Of a DNA stretch of 43,404 nucleotides, positions 1 to 8,819 are shown piece by piece. The number at the start of each line of letters is the position of its first letter. The first letter of the stretch is position 1. The position numbers and the translations under genes are program-made. The notes below the pieces were generated by a model. The model ran no database searches and had not been told where the DNA came from. It saw only the letters and a program-made list of their open reading frames with translations. The stretch comes from Alphaproteobacteria bacterium (GTDB lineage Bacteria; Bacteroidota; Bacteroidia; Chitinophagales; Chitinophagaceae), in NCBI GenBank assembly GCA_030053915.1, contig JASGCT010000014.1:1-43404 (forward strand), read 5' to 3'.

Positions 1-1
1 A

Positions 2-2548
2 CAAAAAACAACCAATAATAATCCCCGAAGTACTGTTGGTACCACTACTGAAATTTATGATTTTTTGAGATTACTTTATAGTAAAATTGCTGTTGCATAT
101 AGTTACAATACCAATTTACCCATGGTTAAAATGTCTAAAGATGACATTATTATAAACATACAAAAAAAGTACGATAATCAATCTATATCACTTTTTGCTC
201 CTTTAGTGATAGGTCGTAAAGGTATATATACCGACCTATTTAATAATATGGAAAAATTAGGTTTTGTTCAAATGCGTGTGGACGGTAAAATTTATACCAT
301 TCAAGATGTTTTAAAATTAAAATTAGACCGCTATAAAAACCACAATATTGAAGTATTGATAGATCAAATTAAGGTAACAAACAAGAACTATAATCGTTTG
401 TTGCATTCAATGGAAATTTGTTTAGAATATGGCAATAATTCAACTTTAATTTTAGATAATGACTTAAAAGAAGATTTTTTATCTCTAAATCTCATGTGTA
501 AAGATACAGGTATAAGTTACCCCGAACCTTCGCCCAATAGTTTCTCGTTTAACAGTCCCTTTGGATGGTGCGAATCTTGTAAAGGCTTAGGTTTTACCGA
601 AGTATTTTCATTAGCTCGTATTGTAGAAAACGACACTATTTCTATCGCCGAAGGTGCTTTAAAACCTGTTGGTCCAGCTTCTACCAAAACTTTTTATAAA
701 GAAATTGCAGGTTTAGCTGATAAAAAAAAGATTCGTTTAACGATTCCTTTTAACCAATTGAAACAAGAAGAAAAAAATATAATTTTATTTGGAGAAAAAG
801 ATTTTAAAGATAAATATTTAAATTTGGATAATATATTTAAACATAATTGTGGTATAATACCTCGCTTAAATAATTATTTAAAAAACGATTATACCGATCT
901 TTTAAAAGATTGGGCTAAACAATTTATAGATGACGCACCTTGTTTAACATGTCAGGGAAAACGATTAAACGAAAATAGCAGGTATTTTAAAATTAATAAT
1001 TTGGCAATTACCGACTTGGCGTTTTTTAATCTAAATAAATTATTGGAAGTTTTTGATGGACTTGAAAACACGTTGAGTGCTAAAAATCAGATTATTGTTA
1101 AAGATATTTTAAAAGAAATTAGAACACGCATTCAATTTATGTTAGATGTTGGGTTAGATTATTTACACATGCATCGTAATATTGGTAGTTTAAGTGGTGG
1201 TGAATCGCAACGAATTCGTTTGGCAACCCAAATTGGTTCGCAATTGCAAGGTGTTACTTTTATTTTAGATGAACCTTCTATTGGCTTGCATCAAAGAGAT
1301 AATCATAAACTGATTCATTCTTTAAAAAATTTAACTGCCCAACATAATACGGTAATTGTTATTGAGCACGACAAAGATATTATGGAAGCGGCTGATTTTT
1401 TAATCGATATTGGTCCTGGAGCCGGAAAAAATGGTGGTAACATAATTACCAGTGGCAAACCCTCGGCGTTACGTTCAAGTAATTCTATAACAGCCGAGTA
1501 TTTAAACGGTGTTAGAAAAATTGAAGTACCAAAACAAAGGCGAAAAATGAATACATTGGAACTTGTATTAGAAGGGGCTTCGGGGAATAATTTAAAAAAT
1601 GTAAATTTAACCATGCCACTTGGAAAATTGATAGTAATTTGTGGCGTAAGTGGTAGCGGTAAATCTAGTTTAATTTTTCAAACGCTTATTCCAGCGCTTC
1701 AAAATGTTTTATTTAAAAAGCATCAAAAATCCATGCCCTATAAAAATATAAGTGGATATGAAAATTTAGATAAAATTATAGAAATTGACCAAAAACCTAT
1801 TGGGAGAACGCCCCGCAGTAACCCAGCTACTTATGTTGGTTTTTATACTGAGATTAGAGAATTATTTGCTGCAACCAAAGAAGCTAAATCCAAAGGGTAC
1901 AAAATTGGACGGTTTTCGTTTAACGTTACTGGCGGGCGTTGTGAAACATGTAGTGGGTCAGGTGTTAAAACCGTAAGTTTTAATTTTTTACCTGATGTAC
2001 AACTAACTTGTGAAACATGTAATGGACAAAGGTTTAATCGCGAAACACTTTTAGTAAAATTTAAAGGTAAATCTATCAATGATGTTTTAAACTTATCCAT
2101 AGAAGATGCCCTTGATTTTTTTAAATTCCACCCTAAATTATATAAACAAATAAAAACTTTATATGATGTAGGATTAGGCTATATATCCCTTGGTCAAAGT
2201 TCTACAACTCTTAGTGGGGGTGAAGCGCAAAGAATTAAATTAGCAACTGAACTTATAAAACGTGATACCGGTAAAACCTTGTATATTTTAGATGAGCCAA
2301 CTACGGGTTTGCACTTTCAAGATATTCAACACTTAATTGATATTTTACAACGTATTGTAGATAGAGGAAATTCGGTGGTTGTTATAGAGCATAATCTTGA
2401 TATTATAAAAGTTGCCGATTATTTAATTGAATTAGGACCTGAAGGTGGCGACCAAGGGGGGAAAATTATGTTTACAGGTACCCCCGAAGCCATGGCAAAA
2501 CATAAACATAATTGTACTGGAACGTATTTAAAATCACTTCTTATATGA
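2..2548 (+). CDS. uvrA: UvrABC excinuclease subunit A (5' end outside window)
   Basis: DNA-damage recognition ATPase of nucleotide excision repair, partner of UvrB. The reading frame is open from base 2, and its first visible residues match the conserved NPRSTVGTTTE stretch of UvrA. Roughly the first 100 residues, including the first Walker A, therefore lie upstream of the window. Visible landmarks are the zinc-module cysteines CESC and CLTC, a first ABC signature LSGGESQR followed by LDEPSIGLH, the second Walker A GVSGSGKSS near base 1645, the second zinc finger CETC...CETC, and a second signature LSGGEAQR with LDEPTTGLH. Both nucleotide-binding halves look intact. Its stop overlaps the next start (ATGA), so it probably leads an operon with the methyltransferase. 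A TTG at 65 is internal and is not the start. Confidence 0.95.
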   Translation, partial: QKTTNNNPRSTVGTTTEIYDFLRLLYSKIAVAYSYNTNLPMVKMSKDDIIINIQKKYDNQSISLFAPLVIGRKGIYTDLFNNMEKLGFVQMRVDGKIYTIQDVLKLKLDRYKNHNIEVLIDQIKVTNKNYNRLLHSMEICLEYGNNSTLILDNDLKEDFLSLNLMCKDTGISYPEPSPNSFSFNSPFGWCESCKGLGFTEVFSLARIVENDTISIAEGALKPVGPASTKTFYKEIAGLADKKKIRLTIPFNQLKQEEKNIILFGEKDFKDKYLNLDNIFKHNCGIIPRLNNYLKNDYTDLLKDWAKQFIDDAPCLTCQGKRLNENSRYFKINNLAITDLAFFNLNKLLEVFDGLENTLSAKNQIIVKDILKEIRTRIQFMLDVGLDYLHMHRNIGSLSGGESQRIRLATQIGSQLQGVTFILDEPSIGLHQRDNHKLIHSLKNLTAQHNTVIVIEHDKDIMEAADFLIDIGPGAGKNGGNIITSGKPSALRSSNSITAEYLNGVRKIEVPKQRRKMNTLELVLEGASGNNLKNVNLTMPLGKLIVICGVSGSGKSSLIFQTLIPALQNVLFKKHQKSMPYKNISGYENLDKIIEIDQKPIGRTPRSNPATYVGFYTEIRELFAATKEAKSKGYKIGRFSFNVTGGRCETCSGSGVKTVSFNFLPDVQLTCETCNGQRFNRETLLVKFKGKSINDVLNLSIEDALDFFKFHPKLYKQIKTLYDVGLGYISLGQSSTTLSGGEAQRIKLATELIKRDTGKTLYILDEPTTGLHFQDIQHLIDILQRIVDRGNSVVVIEHNLDIIKVADYLIELGPEGGDQGGKIMFTGTPEAMAKHKHNCTGTYLKSLLI

Positions 2549-3078
2549 TTTCAAAATTTGAAAAGTTATCGATGTCTCAATTAGGCAGACCCACGATAGA
2601 AGACACAAGATTAAGCGTTAAAAATCCTATTATTTTAGTTTTAGAAAATATTCGCAGTGCATTTAATGTGGGAAGTATTTTTAGAACAGCCGATGCTTTT
2701 AATATCCAAGAAGTTTTGCTTTGTGGTTACACAGCCTTTCCGCCCCATAAAGAAATTGCCAAAACTGCTTTAGGTGCAACCGAATCGGTGGTCTGGCAAC
2801 ATTTTAAAACCACACAAGACTGTCTATCATATTTACATACTAAAAATATTCCATTAATTGCTGTTGAGCAAGTAAAAGAAAGCGTTATGTTAAACCAATT
2901 TCAGTTTAATAAACAGACTACAGCCGCATTTGTTTTTGGCAATGAAGTAGTTGGAGTAGAACAATCAACGTTAAACTTTTGTTCGGGATGTATAGAAATT
3001 CCACAATTTGGTAGTAAACATTCATTAAATGTGGGTATTGCAGCTGGCATTGTTATTTGGCATCTTTTAAATTTGTAG
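2545..3078 (+). CDS. TrmH/SpoU-family RNA 2'-O-methyltransferase
   Basis: SAM-dependent 2'-O-ribose methyltransferase with the SPOUT knot fold; the target (tRNA or rRNA) cannot be read from sequence. The three SpoU motifs are present: NIRSAFNVGSIFRTADAF, then FVFGNEVVGV, then IPQFGSKHSLNVGIAAG near the C terminus. The length of about 177 residues is typical of the short Bacteroidota TrmH-family proteins without an RNA-binding extension. I chose ATG 2545 because it overlaps the uvrA TGA as ATGA; ATG 2572 is an alternative. Translational coupling to uvrA is likely. The family is clear, but TrmH, TrmL or RlmB identity is not. Confidence 0.88.
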   Translation: MISKFEKLSMSQLGRPTIEDTRLSVKNPIILVLENIRSAFNVGSIFRTADAFNIQEVLLCGYTAFPPHKEIAKTALGATESVVWQHFKTTQDCLSYLHTKNIPLIAVEQVKESVMLNQFQFNKQTTAAFVFGNEVVGVEQSTLNFCSGCIEIPQFGSKHSLNVGIAAGIVIWHLLNL

Positions 3079-3081
3079 TGG

Positions 3082-3957
3082 ATGATTAAGAATTATGTTT
3101 CATTTATTAAATTTTGGCACACCATTTTTGCATTGCCCTTCGCATTAATAGGATTTACCTTAGGTTGGAAATTTGAACAATTTGAATCAAATAATATCTC
3201 TACTAAAGCGCTTGCTATTAAATTGGGACTTATGCTGATTTGCATGGTTACTGCCCGTTCAGCCGCGATGGCATTTAATAGATATATCGATTCTAAATTT
3301 GATAAATTAAACGACAGAACTAAAAACAGAGAAATTCCAAGTGGCATTATTAAACCCAAACAAGCTCTTTATTTTATATTTTTTAATGTAGTTGTGTTTA
3401 TCATAACTACTTATTTTATTAATGCTATTTGTTTTTATTTGTCATTTGTTGCTATTATATTAATTTTGTTTTATAGTTTTACCAAACGCTTTACGTGGTT
3501 ATGCCATATTATATTAGGACTTAGTTTAAGTTTAGCACCTATAGGCGCTTTTTTAGTGCTTACAGGTCAGTTTAATTTAACCCCTATTTTTATAGGATTT
3601 GCAGTATTGTGTTGGGTAGGCGGATTTGATATTATTTATTCCTTTCAAGACCAAACCTTCGACCAAACAAAGAAATTATATTCTATACCAGCAGTTTTTG
3701 GTATAAAAAATGCTTATTTGATAGCTGTTTTATTACATCTTTTATGCGTTTTTTGTTTGATAATAACTTATTTAAGTTTTAATTTTCATAATTTATATTT
3801 ATGGGGTCTCGTTTTTTTTGTAGCTGTTTTATTATATCAGCATCGAAACATTAATTTGAATAATTTTGAAAATATTAATATCAAGTTTATGACTTTAAAT
3901 GGTTGGGCAAGTATTGGATTTGGAATTTTTGTTATTATGGATTTAATTGTATTTTGA
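3082..3957 (+). CDS. mqnP: UbiA-family prenyltransferase, probably MqnP of the futalosine menaquinone pathway
   Basis: Integral-membrane aromatic prenyltransferase of 291 residues with about eight hydrophobic segments. The first Asp-rich prenyl-diphosphate motif reads NRYIDSKFDKLNDRT followed by REIPSG. The second reads GFDIIYSFQDQTFD. The GFDIIY..QD form is what I associate with MqnP, which prenylates the futalosine-route intermediate, rather than with UbiA (hydroxybenzoate) or MenA. It begins 3 nt after the methyltransferase stop and its TGA overlaps the ruvX ATG by one base. The UbiA family is secure; the MqnP assignment is inference from motif style, and no other mqn gene is in the window. 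Confidence 0.78.
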   Translation: MIKNYVSFIKFWHTIFALPFALIGFTLGWKFEQFESNNISTKALAIKLGLMLICMVTARSAAMAFNRYIDSKFDKLNDRTKNREIPSGIIKPKQALYFIFFNVVVFIITTYFINAICFYLSFVAIILILFYSFTKRFTWLCHIILGLSLSLAPIGAFLVLTGQFNLTPIFIGFAVLCWVGGFDIIYSFQDQTFDQTKKLYSIPAVFGIKNAYLIAVLLHLLCVFCLIITYLSFNFHNLYLWGLVFFVAVLLYQHRNINLNNFENINIKFMTLNGWASIGFGIFVIMDLIVF

Positions 3958-4370
3958 TGGCACGTTTAATGGTTTTAGATATTGGTAAAAAACGCTCAGG
4001 CATCGCAGTTTCAAATCAAGAGCAAAGTATTGCCTTACCATTAACAACAATTCCTTCAGATTCATTAATAGCATTTGTTAAATCTTATCATGAACAAGAA
4101 ATTATTGAAAAAATTTATATTGGATACCCTTTAAATCTTAATTTAGACAAAACCGATGCAACAAAATTTGTTGAGGAGATGTTTAAAAACATAAAACGTA
4201 AATTTCCTGAAATCGCAATTCAAAAAATTGATGAACGCTTTTCATCTAAAAATGCCAGTCGGGCAATTTTAGATATGGGGTTAAATAAAACGGCTCGTAG
4301 GAATAAATCGTTAATAGATACCACTGCGGCTACCTTGATGTTACAAGAAATTTTATTTTTTAAATCATAA
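3957..4370 (+). CDS. ruvX: Holliday-junction-resolvase-like protein YqgF/RuvX
   Basis: RNase H-fold nuclease family associated with pre-16S rRNA 5' end maturation (YqgF in E. coli). The 137-residue protein begins MARLMVLDIGKKRSGIAVSN, matching the family start D-G-x-KR-x-G-x-A. It also has IYIGYPLNL, the IDERFSS motif, and D in LIDTTAATLML, so the acidic residues are in place. ATG 3957 overlaps the previous stop by one base. ATG 3969 (MVLDIG) is possible but would trim the first strand. Co-transcribed with mqnP and probably def. Confidence 0.87.
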   Translation: MARLMVLDIGKKRSGIAVSNQEQSIALPLTTIPSDSLIAFVKSYHEQEIIEKIYIGYPLNLNLDKTDATKFVEEMFKNIKRKFPEIAIQKIDERFSSKNASRAILDMGLNKTARRNKSLIDTTAATLMLQEILFFKS

Positions 4371-4379
4371 AATAATTCT

Positions 4380-4955
4380 ATGGTATTACCTGTTGTGGCC
4401 TATGGGTCACCCATTTTAAGGCAAATTTCAAAACCTATAACACCGGATTTCGATAATTTGAAACTTTTAATAGATAATATGTTCCAAACCATGTACCATG
4501 CTGATGGCGTGGGGTTAAGTGCCTGTCAAATAGGCATTTCAATTCAACTTTTTATTTTTGATACCATTCAAATTGAAGAACGTTATGCCCAGCAACATTA
4601 CAAAATTGAAAAAGGGTGGGGGAGGAAATCTGTCATCATTAACCCAGAAATTTTACAAATTTCAAAAGCCACCCACGAACAAGAAGAAGGATGTTTGAGT
4701 ATTCCAGGATTAAGAAGTAAAATTATCCGACCTTCCTCGATTAAAGTAAAATATTTAAACGAAAATTTTCAAGAAATTGTTGAAGAATTGGAAGGCTTAA
4801 ATGGACGTGTATTTTTACATGAATTAGATCATTTAAAAGGTATATTATTAATTGACCATATTTCGTCTTTAAAACGAAAGTTATGGGCGGGTAAACTACA
4901 AGCAATTTCTAATTTAAAAATTGATACTGAATACAAAATGACCACTATAAAATGA
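4380..4955 (+). CDS. def: Peptide deformylase
   Basis: Metal hydrolase that removes the formyl group from nascent proteins at the ribosome. All three signature motifs are present: GVGLSACQIG (motif 1), EEGCLSIPG (motif 2, with the metal-binding Cys) and HELDHLKG (motif 3, HExDH). The usual Gln before HExDH is Leu here, a minor change. The length of 191 residues fits the family. It starts 9 nt after the ruvX stop, so it is likely in the same operon. Confidence 0.95.
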   Translation: MVLPVVAYGSPILRQISKPITPDFDNLKLLIDNMFQTMYHADGVGLSACQIGISIQLFIFDTIQIEERYAQQHYKIEKGWGRKSVIINPEILQISKATHEQEEGCLSIPGLRSKIIRPSSIKVKYLNENFQEIVEELEGLNGRVFLHELDHLKGILLIDHISSLKRKLWAGKLQAISNLKIDTEYKMTTIK

Positions 4956-5007
4956 TAGTTTTACATGAAACTTAATATATTTTTTTAATAATAACAACAC
5001 GTTTAAT

Positions 5008-5502
5008 ATGACGAATTATTTTGAAATTTTAAATATAGCTCCAGCTCTATTTATTGATGATAAACAACTTAAAAAGCATTTTTTATTAAAACAAAGAGAA
5101 ACCCATCCCGACCAAAATGTTTTTGCGGACGCCAATAAGCAACTGGATTTATTAAATATGTCGGCTCTTAGTAACAAAGCTTATAAATCTTTAAGTAATT
5201 TCAGTTTAAGATTAGCTCATTTATTAGAAATTTATAACGTCGTAACAGATTTAAATAAAGAGGAGATGTCCCCAGAATTTTTGATGGATATGATGGAATT
5301 TAATGAAACCCTCGAATTGGAAGCGGACATAGATGTTCGCGTGAAGTTGATAGACGAACAGTTGGCTTATACGATGCATGATTTAGAAAAATTTAAATTA
5401 GTACCAATTGAAAGTTTAAAGTTAGAAGATTGGGAGTTACTAAAGCAAAAATATTTTGAATTAAAGTATTTATCGAGAATTAAAGACAATTTTGGTAAAT
5501 AA
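5008..5502 (+). CDS. hscB: Iron-sulfur cluster co-chaperone HscB (J-domain protein)
   Basis: J-protein that passes Fe-S clusters from IscU to an Hsp70. The N-terminal J domain carries the HPD tripeptide in THPDQNVF, followed by NKAYKSLSNFSLRLAHLLE, the HscB version of the J-domain end. The C-terminal half has EFLMDMMEFNETLE, the three-helix region that binds IscU. At 164 residues it is slightly shorter than E. coli HscB (171). No hscA or iscU is adjacent, so the partner Hsp70 may be DnaK, encoded at 26 kb, or an HscA encoded elsewhere. A 52-bp AT-rich gap separates it from def. Confidence 0.88.
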   Translation: MTNYFEILNIAPALFIDDKQLKKHFLLKQRETHPDQNVFADANKQLDLLNMSALSNKAYKSLSNFSLRLAHLLEIYNVVTDLNKEEMSPEFLMDMMEFNETLELEADIDVRVKLIDEQLAYTMHDLEKFKLVPIESLKLEDWELLKQKYFELKYLSRIKDNFGK

Positions 5503-5544
5503 TGTCTTTACTAAATCATAAATATCTCATAAACCCATTATAAA

Positions 5545-5601
5545 ATTAGAATATTTATAATTGATTTCAAAATTAACATTTTGTTAAATAAAAATTCTAA
5601 T
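5545..5601. repeat. 14-nt inverted repeat upstream of dapD
   Basis: Left arm 5545-5558 (ATTAGAATATTTAT) and right arm 5588-5601 (ATAAAAATTCTAAT) are inverted copies with one mismatch across a 29-nt spacer. The right arm ends 7 nt before the dapD promoter box, so it sits where a repressor could block RNA polymerase. It could also be a weak hairpin ending the hscB message, or chance in AT-rich DNA. Confidence 0.35.
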
Positions 5602-5608
5602 AAAATTG

Positions 5609-5616
5609 TAACTTTG
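5609..5616 (+). promoter_or_regulatory. Bacteroidota -7 box for the dapDAB operon
   Basis: TAACTTTG matches the Bacteroidota sigma-A -7 consensus TAnnTTTG. No -33 TTG lies at the usual 19-21 nt; the nearest TTTG is 25 nt upstream. The dapD ATG follows after only 8 nt, so the transcript would be nearly leaderless. Confidence 0.65.
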
Positions 5617-5624
5617 TATAAAAA

Positions 5625-6440
5625 ATGAAAGATAAACAAAGTATTATTAATGACATCTGGGCAGACCGATCATTTCTTAAAGATGAAACTTATTGTAATG
5701 AAATTAAAGAAATCATAAGTTTATTAGATCAAGGAAAAATAAGAGTTGCAGCCCCCACAAAAGACGGTTGGGTTGTTAATGAATGGATAAAAAAAGCCAT
5801 TTTACTTTATTTTAGTATTCAAAAAATGCAAACTTGGGAGCTTTCGCCCTTTGAGTTTTACGACAAAATGGAGTTAAAGAAAAATTATGCCGCTTTAAAT
5901 GTAAGAGTTGTACCCCATGCCATAGCCAGATATGGTGCTTATTTAGCACCTCAAGTTGTGTTAATGCCATCTTATGTAAATATTGGTAGTTATGTTGATT
6001 CTGGAACTATGGTTGATACATGGGCTACAGTTGGAAGCTGCGCACAAATTGGAAAAAACGTTCATTTAAGTGGCGGGGTTGGCATAGGTGGTGTTCTTGA
6101 ACCTTTACAAGCCCAACCAGTTATTATTGAAGATGGTTGTTTTATTGGGAGTAGATGTATTGTTGTTGAAGGGGTTAGAATAGGCAAAGAAGCCGTTTTA
6201 GGTGCAAATGTAGTTATTACCCAAAGCACTAAAATCATTGATGTCAGTCAAGATAAACCTATTGAATATCAAGGTTATGTACCCGAAAGAAGTGTGGTTA
6301 TTCCTGGTTCTTATTCTAAATCATTTAAAGCAGGCAATTATCATGTAAGTTGTGCCTTAATTATAGGACAACGTAAAGAAAGTACCGATTTAAAAACCAG
6401 CCTTAACGACACGTTAAGAGATTTTAAAATTAGTGTTTAG
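5625..6440 (+). CDS. dapD: 2,3,4,5-tetrahydropyridine-2,6-dicarboxylate N-succinyltransferase
   Basis: Succinylates tetrahydrodipicolinate using succinyl-CoA in the DAP/lysine pathway. The length of 271 residues is typical. The C-terminal half is a left-handed beta-helix of hexapeptide repeats (for example VNIGSYVDSGTMVDTWATVG, then GKNVHLSGGVGIGGVLEP and IGSRCIVVEGVRIG), the conserved core of DapD. It is first in a dapD-dapA-dapB operon with 14 nt to dapA and a TAnnTTTG promoter directly upstream. Its presence indicates the succinylase branch of DAP synthesis; dapC and dapE are not in the window. Confidence 0.96.
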   Translation: MKDKQSIINDIWADRSFLKDETYCNEIKEIISLLDQGKIRVAAPTKDGWVVNEWIKKAILLYFSIQKMQTWELSPFEFYDKMELKKNYAALNVRVVPHAIARYGAYLAPQVVLMPSYVNIGSYVDSGTMVDTWATVGSCAQIGKNVHLSGGVGIGGVLEPLQAQPVIIEDGCFIGSRCIVVEGVRIGKEAVLGANVVITQSTKIIDVSQDKPIEYQGYVPERSVVIPGSYSKSFKAGNYHVSCALIIGQRKESTDLKTSLNDTLRDFKISV

Positions 6441-6454
6441 TAAAAATATAAAAA

Positions 6455-7321
6455 ATGAAATTTAAAGGATCATTTACCGCCCTCATTACACCTTTTAATG
6501 AAGATTTTTCGGTAAATTATGACAAATTAGCTCAATTGGTTGATTTTCAGATAAAAAGCAAAACAGACGGCTTAGTTGTTTTGGGAACAACAGCAGAAAC
6601 ACCCACGCTTAACGCCCAAGAAAAAAAGAAAATAGTAGATGTAGTTATTCAAGTAAACCAAAAAAGAGTCCCTATCATGGTGGGTACTGGCACCAATAAT
6701 ACTGCCCAAACCATCGAAGACAGTAAACTTATGGAAACCTTAAAAGTAGATAGTTTATTGGTTGTAACACCTTATTATAATAAATCGAATGCTGAAGGGC
6801 TTTTTAAACACTACGAAATCGTTGCACAATCTGTTAATTTACCCATTGTTCTTTATAATGTGCCATCTCGTACAGGCGTTCAAATTCCAATTCCCGTGAT
6901 TGAACGGTTAATAAAAATTAAAAATATTTGTGGTATTAAAGAAGCCAGTGGTGATATGAGTTATATTATGAAAGTCGCTAATTTATTACATAATAGTTTT
7001 GAACTCATTTCGGGTAATGATGACGTTATTTTACCCGTTTTAGCTGTTGGCGGTTCTGGCGTTATTAGCGTGGCATCTAATATCATACCTCAAGAAATTC
7101 ATGAATTAACCGAATATTTTCATACCGGAAATCTTGATAAAGCCAAAAAAATTCAACTTCAATTACTCAATTTTATGAATGCTTTATTTTTAGAAGTTAA
7201 TCCAATTCCTGTTAAAGAAGCAATGAATATGCGTGGTATGGAGGTAGGACCTTGCCGTATGCCCTTATATAAAATGAGCGAAGAAGCCAAACTCTTATTA
7301 AAAAAAGCCATCAATTTATAA
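6455..7321 (+). CDS. dapA: 4-hydroxy-tetrahydrodipicolinate synthase
   Basis: Condenses pyruvate with aspartate semialdehyde, the first committed step to DAP. This TIM-barrel aldolase of 288 residues carries the Schiff-base Lys in GIKEASGD, the Tyr and Arg in YNVPSRTG, and the Thr pair in GTTAETPTLN. The canonical GTTGE is GTTAE here, a mild substitution with both Thr kept. The final base of its TAA is the first base of the dapB ATG, so the two are translationally coupled. Confidence 0.95.
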   Translation: MKFKGSFTALITPFNEDFSVNYDKLAQLVDFQIKSKTDGLVVLGTTAETPTLNAQEKKKIVDVVIQVNQKRVPIMVGTGTNNTAQTIEDSKLMETLKVDSLLVVTPYYNKSNAEGLFKHYEIVAQSVNLPIVLYNVPSRTGVQIPIPVIERLIKIKNICGIKEASGDMSYIMKVANLLHNSFELISGNDDVILPVLAVGGSGVISVASNIIPQEIHELTEYFHTGNLDKAKKIQLQLLNFMNALFLEVNPIPVKEAMNMRGMEVGPCRMPLYKMSEEAKLLLKKAINL

Positions 7322-8076
7322 TGATGTCTAACAATATTATAAATGTAGCCTTAGTTGGTTATGGAAAAATGGGCACTTTATTTAAACAAACCATTGAGCA
7401 ATCTCATGAATTTTATTTATGTGGCATCGTAAGTAAACATCATCCTGATACACTTAAATCACTTCATGATTTAAAAGTTGCGCCCAACATCATTATCGAT
7501 TTTTCTAACCCTGAAGCACTTGTTGATACACTAGAATATGCTTTGCAGAATCGTATCGCCTTAATTGTTGGCACTACAGGCTATTCTGATGACTTTGTTA
7601 ATAAATTAAAGGAAGCGAGTTTATGGATTCCCGTTTTATTAGCACCTAATACATCTTTTGGTGTCAATTTTATTGCAGCTTTATTATCGCACTACAGTAA
7701 ACAAATTTTAGAAAATTTTGATATTGAAATTATAGAAAAACACCATCGCTTAAAAAAAGACGCTCCAAGTGGCACCGCTTTATTATTTAAAGACCACATT
7801 ATTGAAGCCAATTTACCTGAAAATAATATTGAGATAACACATGGCAGACATGGGGTATCCCTTAGAAATAATAATGAAATTGGAGTGCATGCAATTAGAG
7901 GTGGTACGATAGTGGGTGAACATACCATTATCTTAGCTGGAGAAGATGAAACCATTGAAATAACCCACAAAGCTCAGTCGAAATTATTATTTGTAAAGGG
8001 TGCTTTGATGGCATCAAAATTCATGATTAAACAAAAATTAGGATTTTTTACAATGAAAGATATTTTACAAATGTAA
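7321..8076 (+). CDS. dapB: 4-hydroxy-tetrahydrodipicolinate reductase
   Basis: NAD(P)H-dependent reductase following DapA in lysine/DAP synthesis. The N-terminal Rossmann motif is VGYGKMG. The catalytic stretch is EKHHRLKKDAPSGTAL, the DapB signature HHxxKxDAPSGTA. There are two consecutive ATG codons (7321 and 7324), and I take the first, which overlaps the dapA stop. The 251-residue length is normal. It is the last gene of the dap operon; a separate promoter precedes rplY 36 nt later. Confidence 0.95.
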   Translation: MMSNNIINVALVGYGKMGTLFKQTIEQSHEFYLCGIVSKHHPDTLKSLHDLKVAPNIIIDFSNPEALVDTLEYALQNRIALIVGTTGYSDDFVNKLKEASLWIPVLLAPNTSFGVNFIAALLSHYSKQILENFDIEIIEKHHRLKKDAPSGTALLFKDHIIEANLPENNIEITHGRHGVSLRNNNEIGVHAIRGGTIVGEHTIILAGEDETIEITHKAQSKLLFVKGALMASKFMIKQKLGFFTMKDILQM

Positions 8077-8111
8077 AATGTAAAAAATTTTATTTTTTTA
8101 AAAATATTTTG

Positions 8112-8119
8112 TATCTTTG
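8112..8119 (+). promoter_or_regulatory. -7 box upstream of rplY
   Basis: TATCTTTG fits TAnnTTTG, 21 nt before the rplY ATG. I see no clear -33 TTG. It implies that rplY-pth-FAH are transcribed separately from dapDAB. Confidence 0.6.
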
Positions 8120-8140
8120 CAACTTAAATTTATATAAATT

Positions 8141-8797
8141 ATGAAAACAATTCACATCCAAGGACATTTGAGGACCGAATTTGGCAAAAAAGGTGCTAAA
8201 AGCATTCGCTCTCAAAGCAACGTGCCAGGTGTTATTTATGGTGGTAAATCAGAAATTACTTTTTTTACCTCCGTTAAAGAATTAAAACCTTTAGTGTACA
8301 CTAGCGAATTTCAACTAGTTGAAATTGAAATTGATAGTAACAAATATCGTTGTATCGTTAAAGACTTACAATTTCATAAAGTTACTGATAGTCTCATTCA
8401 TATCGACCTACTTGAGCTTGTTGACGATAAAAAAATTAAAGCTACTTTGCCTTTAAAATATGTTGGAGCAGCAGCTGGAGTAAAAGCTGGTGGTAAACTT
8501 GTAATAAAAATTAAAGCCGTTGACGTTAAAACATTTCCTAAATATTTAAAAGAACATATTGAAATTGACATTTCGAAACTTGAACTGAATCAAAATATTC
8601 GCGTAGAAGATATCAAAGAAGAACATTTTGAAATTTTGAATTCACCAAGAATACCTTTGGTAAGTGTAACTTTAACCAGACAATTAAAACAAGAAGAAGC
8701 TGCTGCCGCTTCAACTTCAGCTTCCGCTGCAACGCCTGCTAAAGCCGCAACACCAGCTGCCGCAAAAGCTGAACCTAAAAAAGAGGCTAAAAAATAA
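8141..8797 (+). CDS. rplY: 50S ribosomal protein bL25 (CTC family)
   Basis: 5S rRNA-binding ribosomal protein of the long CTC type. The N-terminal L25 domain (about residues 1-90) includes RTEFGKKGAKSIRSQSNVPG and VIYGG. The C-terminal TL5-like domain spans roughly residues 95-185. The tail is a low-complexity Ala/Ser/Pro/Lys stretch ending KKEAKK, common in Bacteroidota L25 proteins and probably disordered. It is followed by pth after 22 nt, a pairing (rplY-pth) seen widely in bacteria. Confidence 0.93.
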   Translation: MKTIHIQGHLRTEFGKKGAKSIRSQSNVPGVIYGGKSEITFFTSVKELKPLVYTSEFQLVEIEIDSNKYRCIVKDLQFHKVTDSLIHIDLLELVDDKKIKATLPLKYVGAAAGVKAGGKLVIKIKAVDVKTFPKYLKEHIEIDISKLELNQNIRVEDIKEEHFEILNSPRIPLVSVTLTRQLKQEEAAAASTSASAATPAKAATPAAAKAEPKKEAKK

Positions 8798-8819
8798 TAC
8801 GTTGTGTTTATACTAACCC

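Noticed and set aside
1315..2100. Minus-strand ORFs of 85-99 codons within uvrA
   Set aside because: Shadow frames of a clearly conserved gene; no promoter box or family motif.
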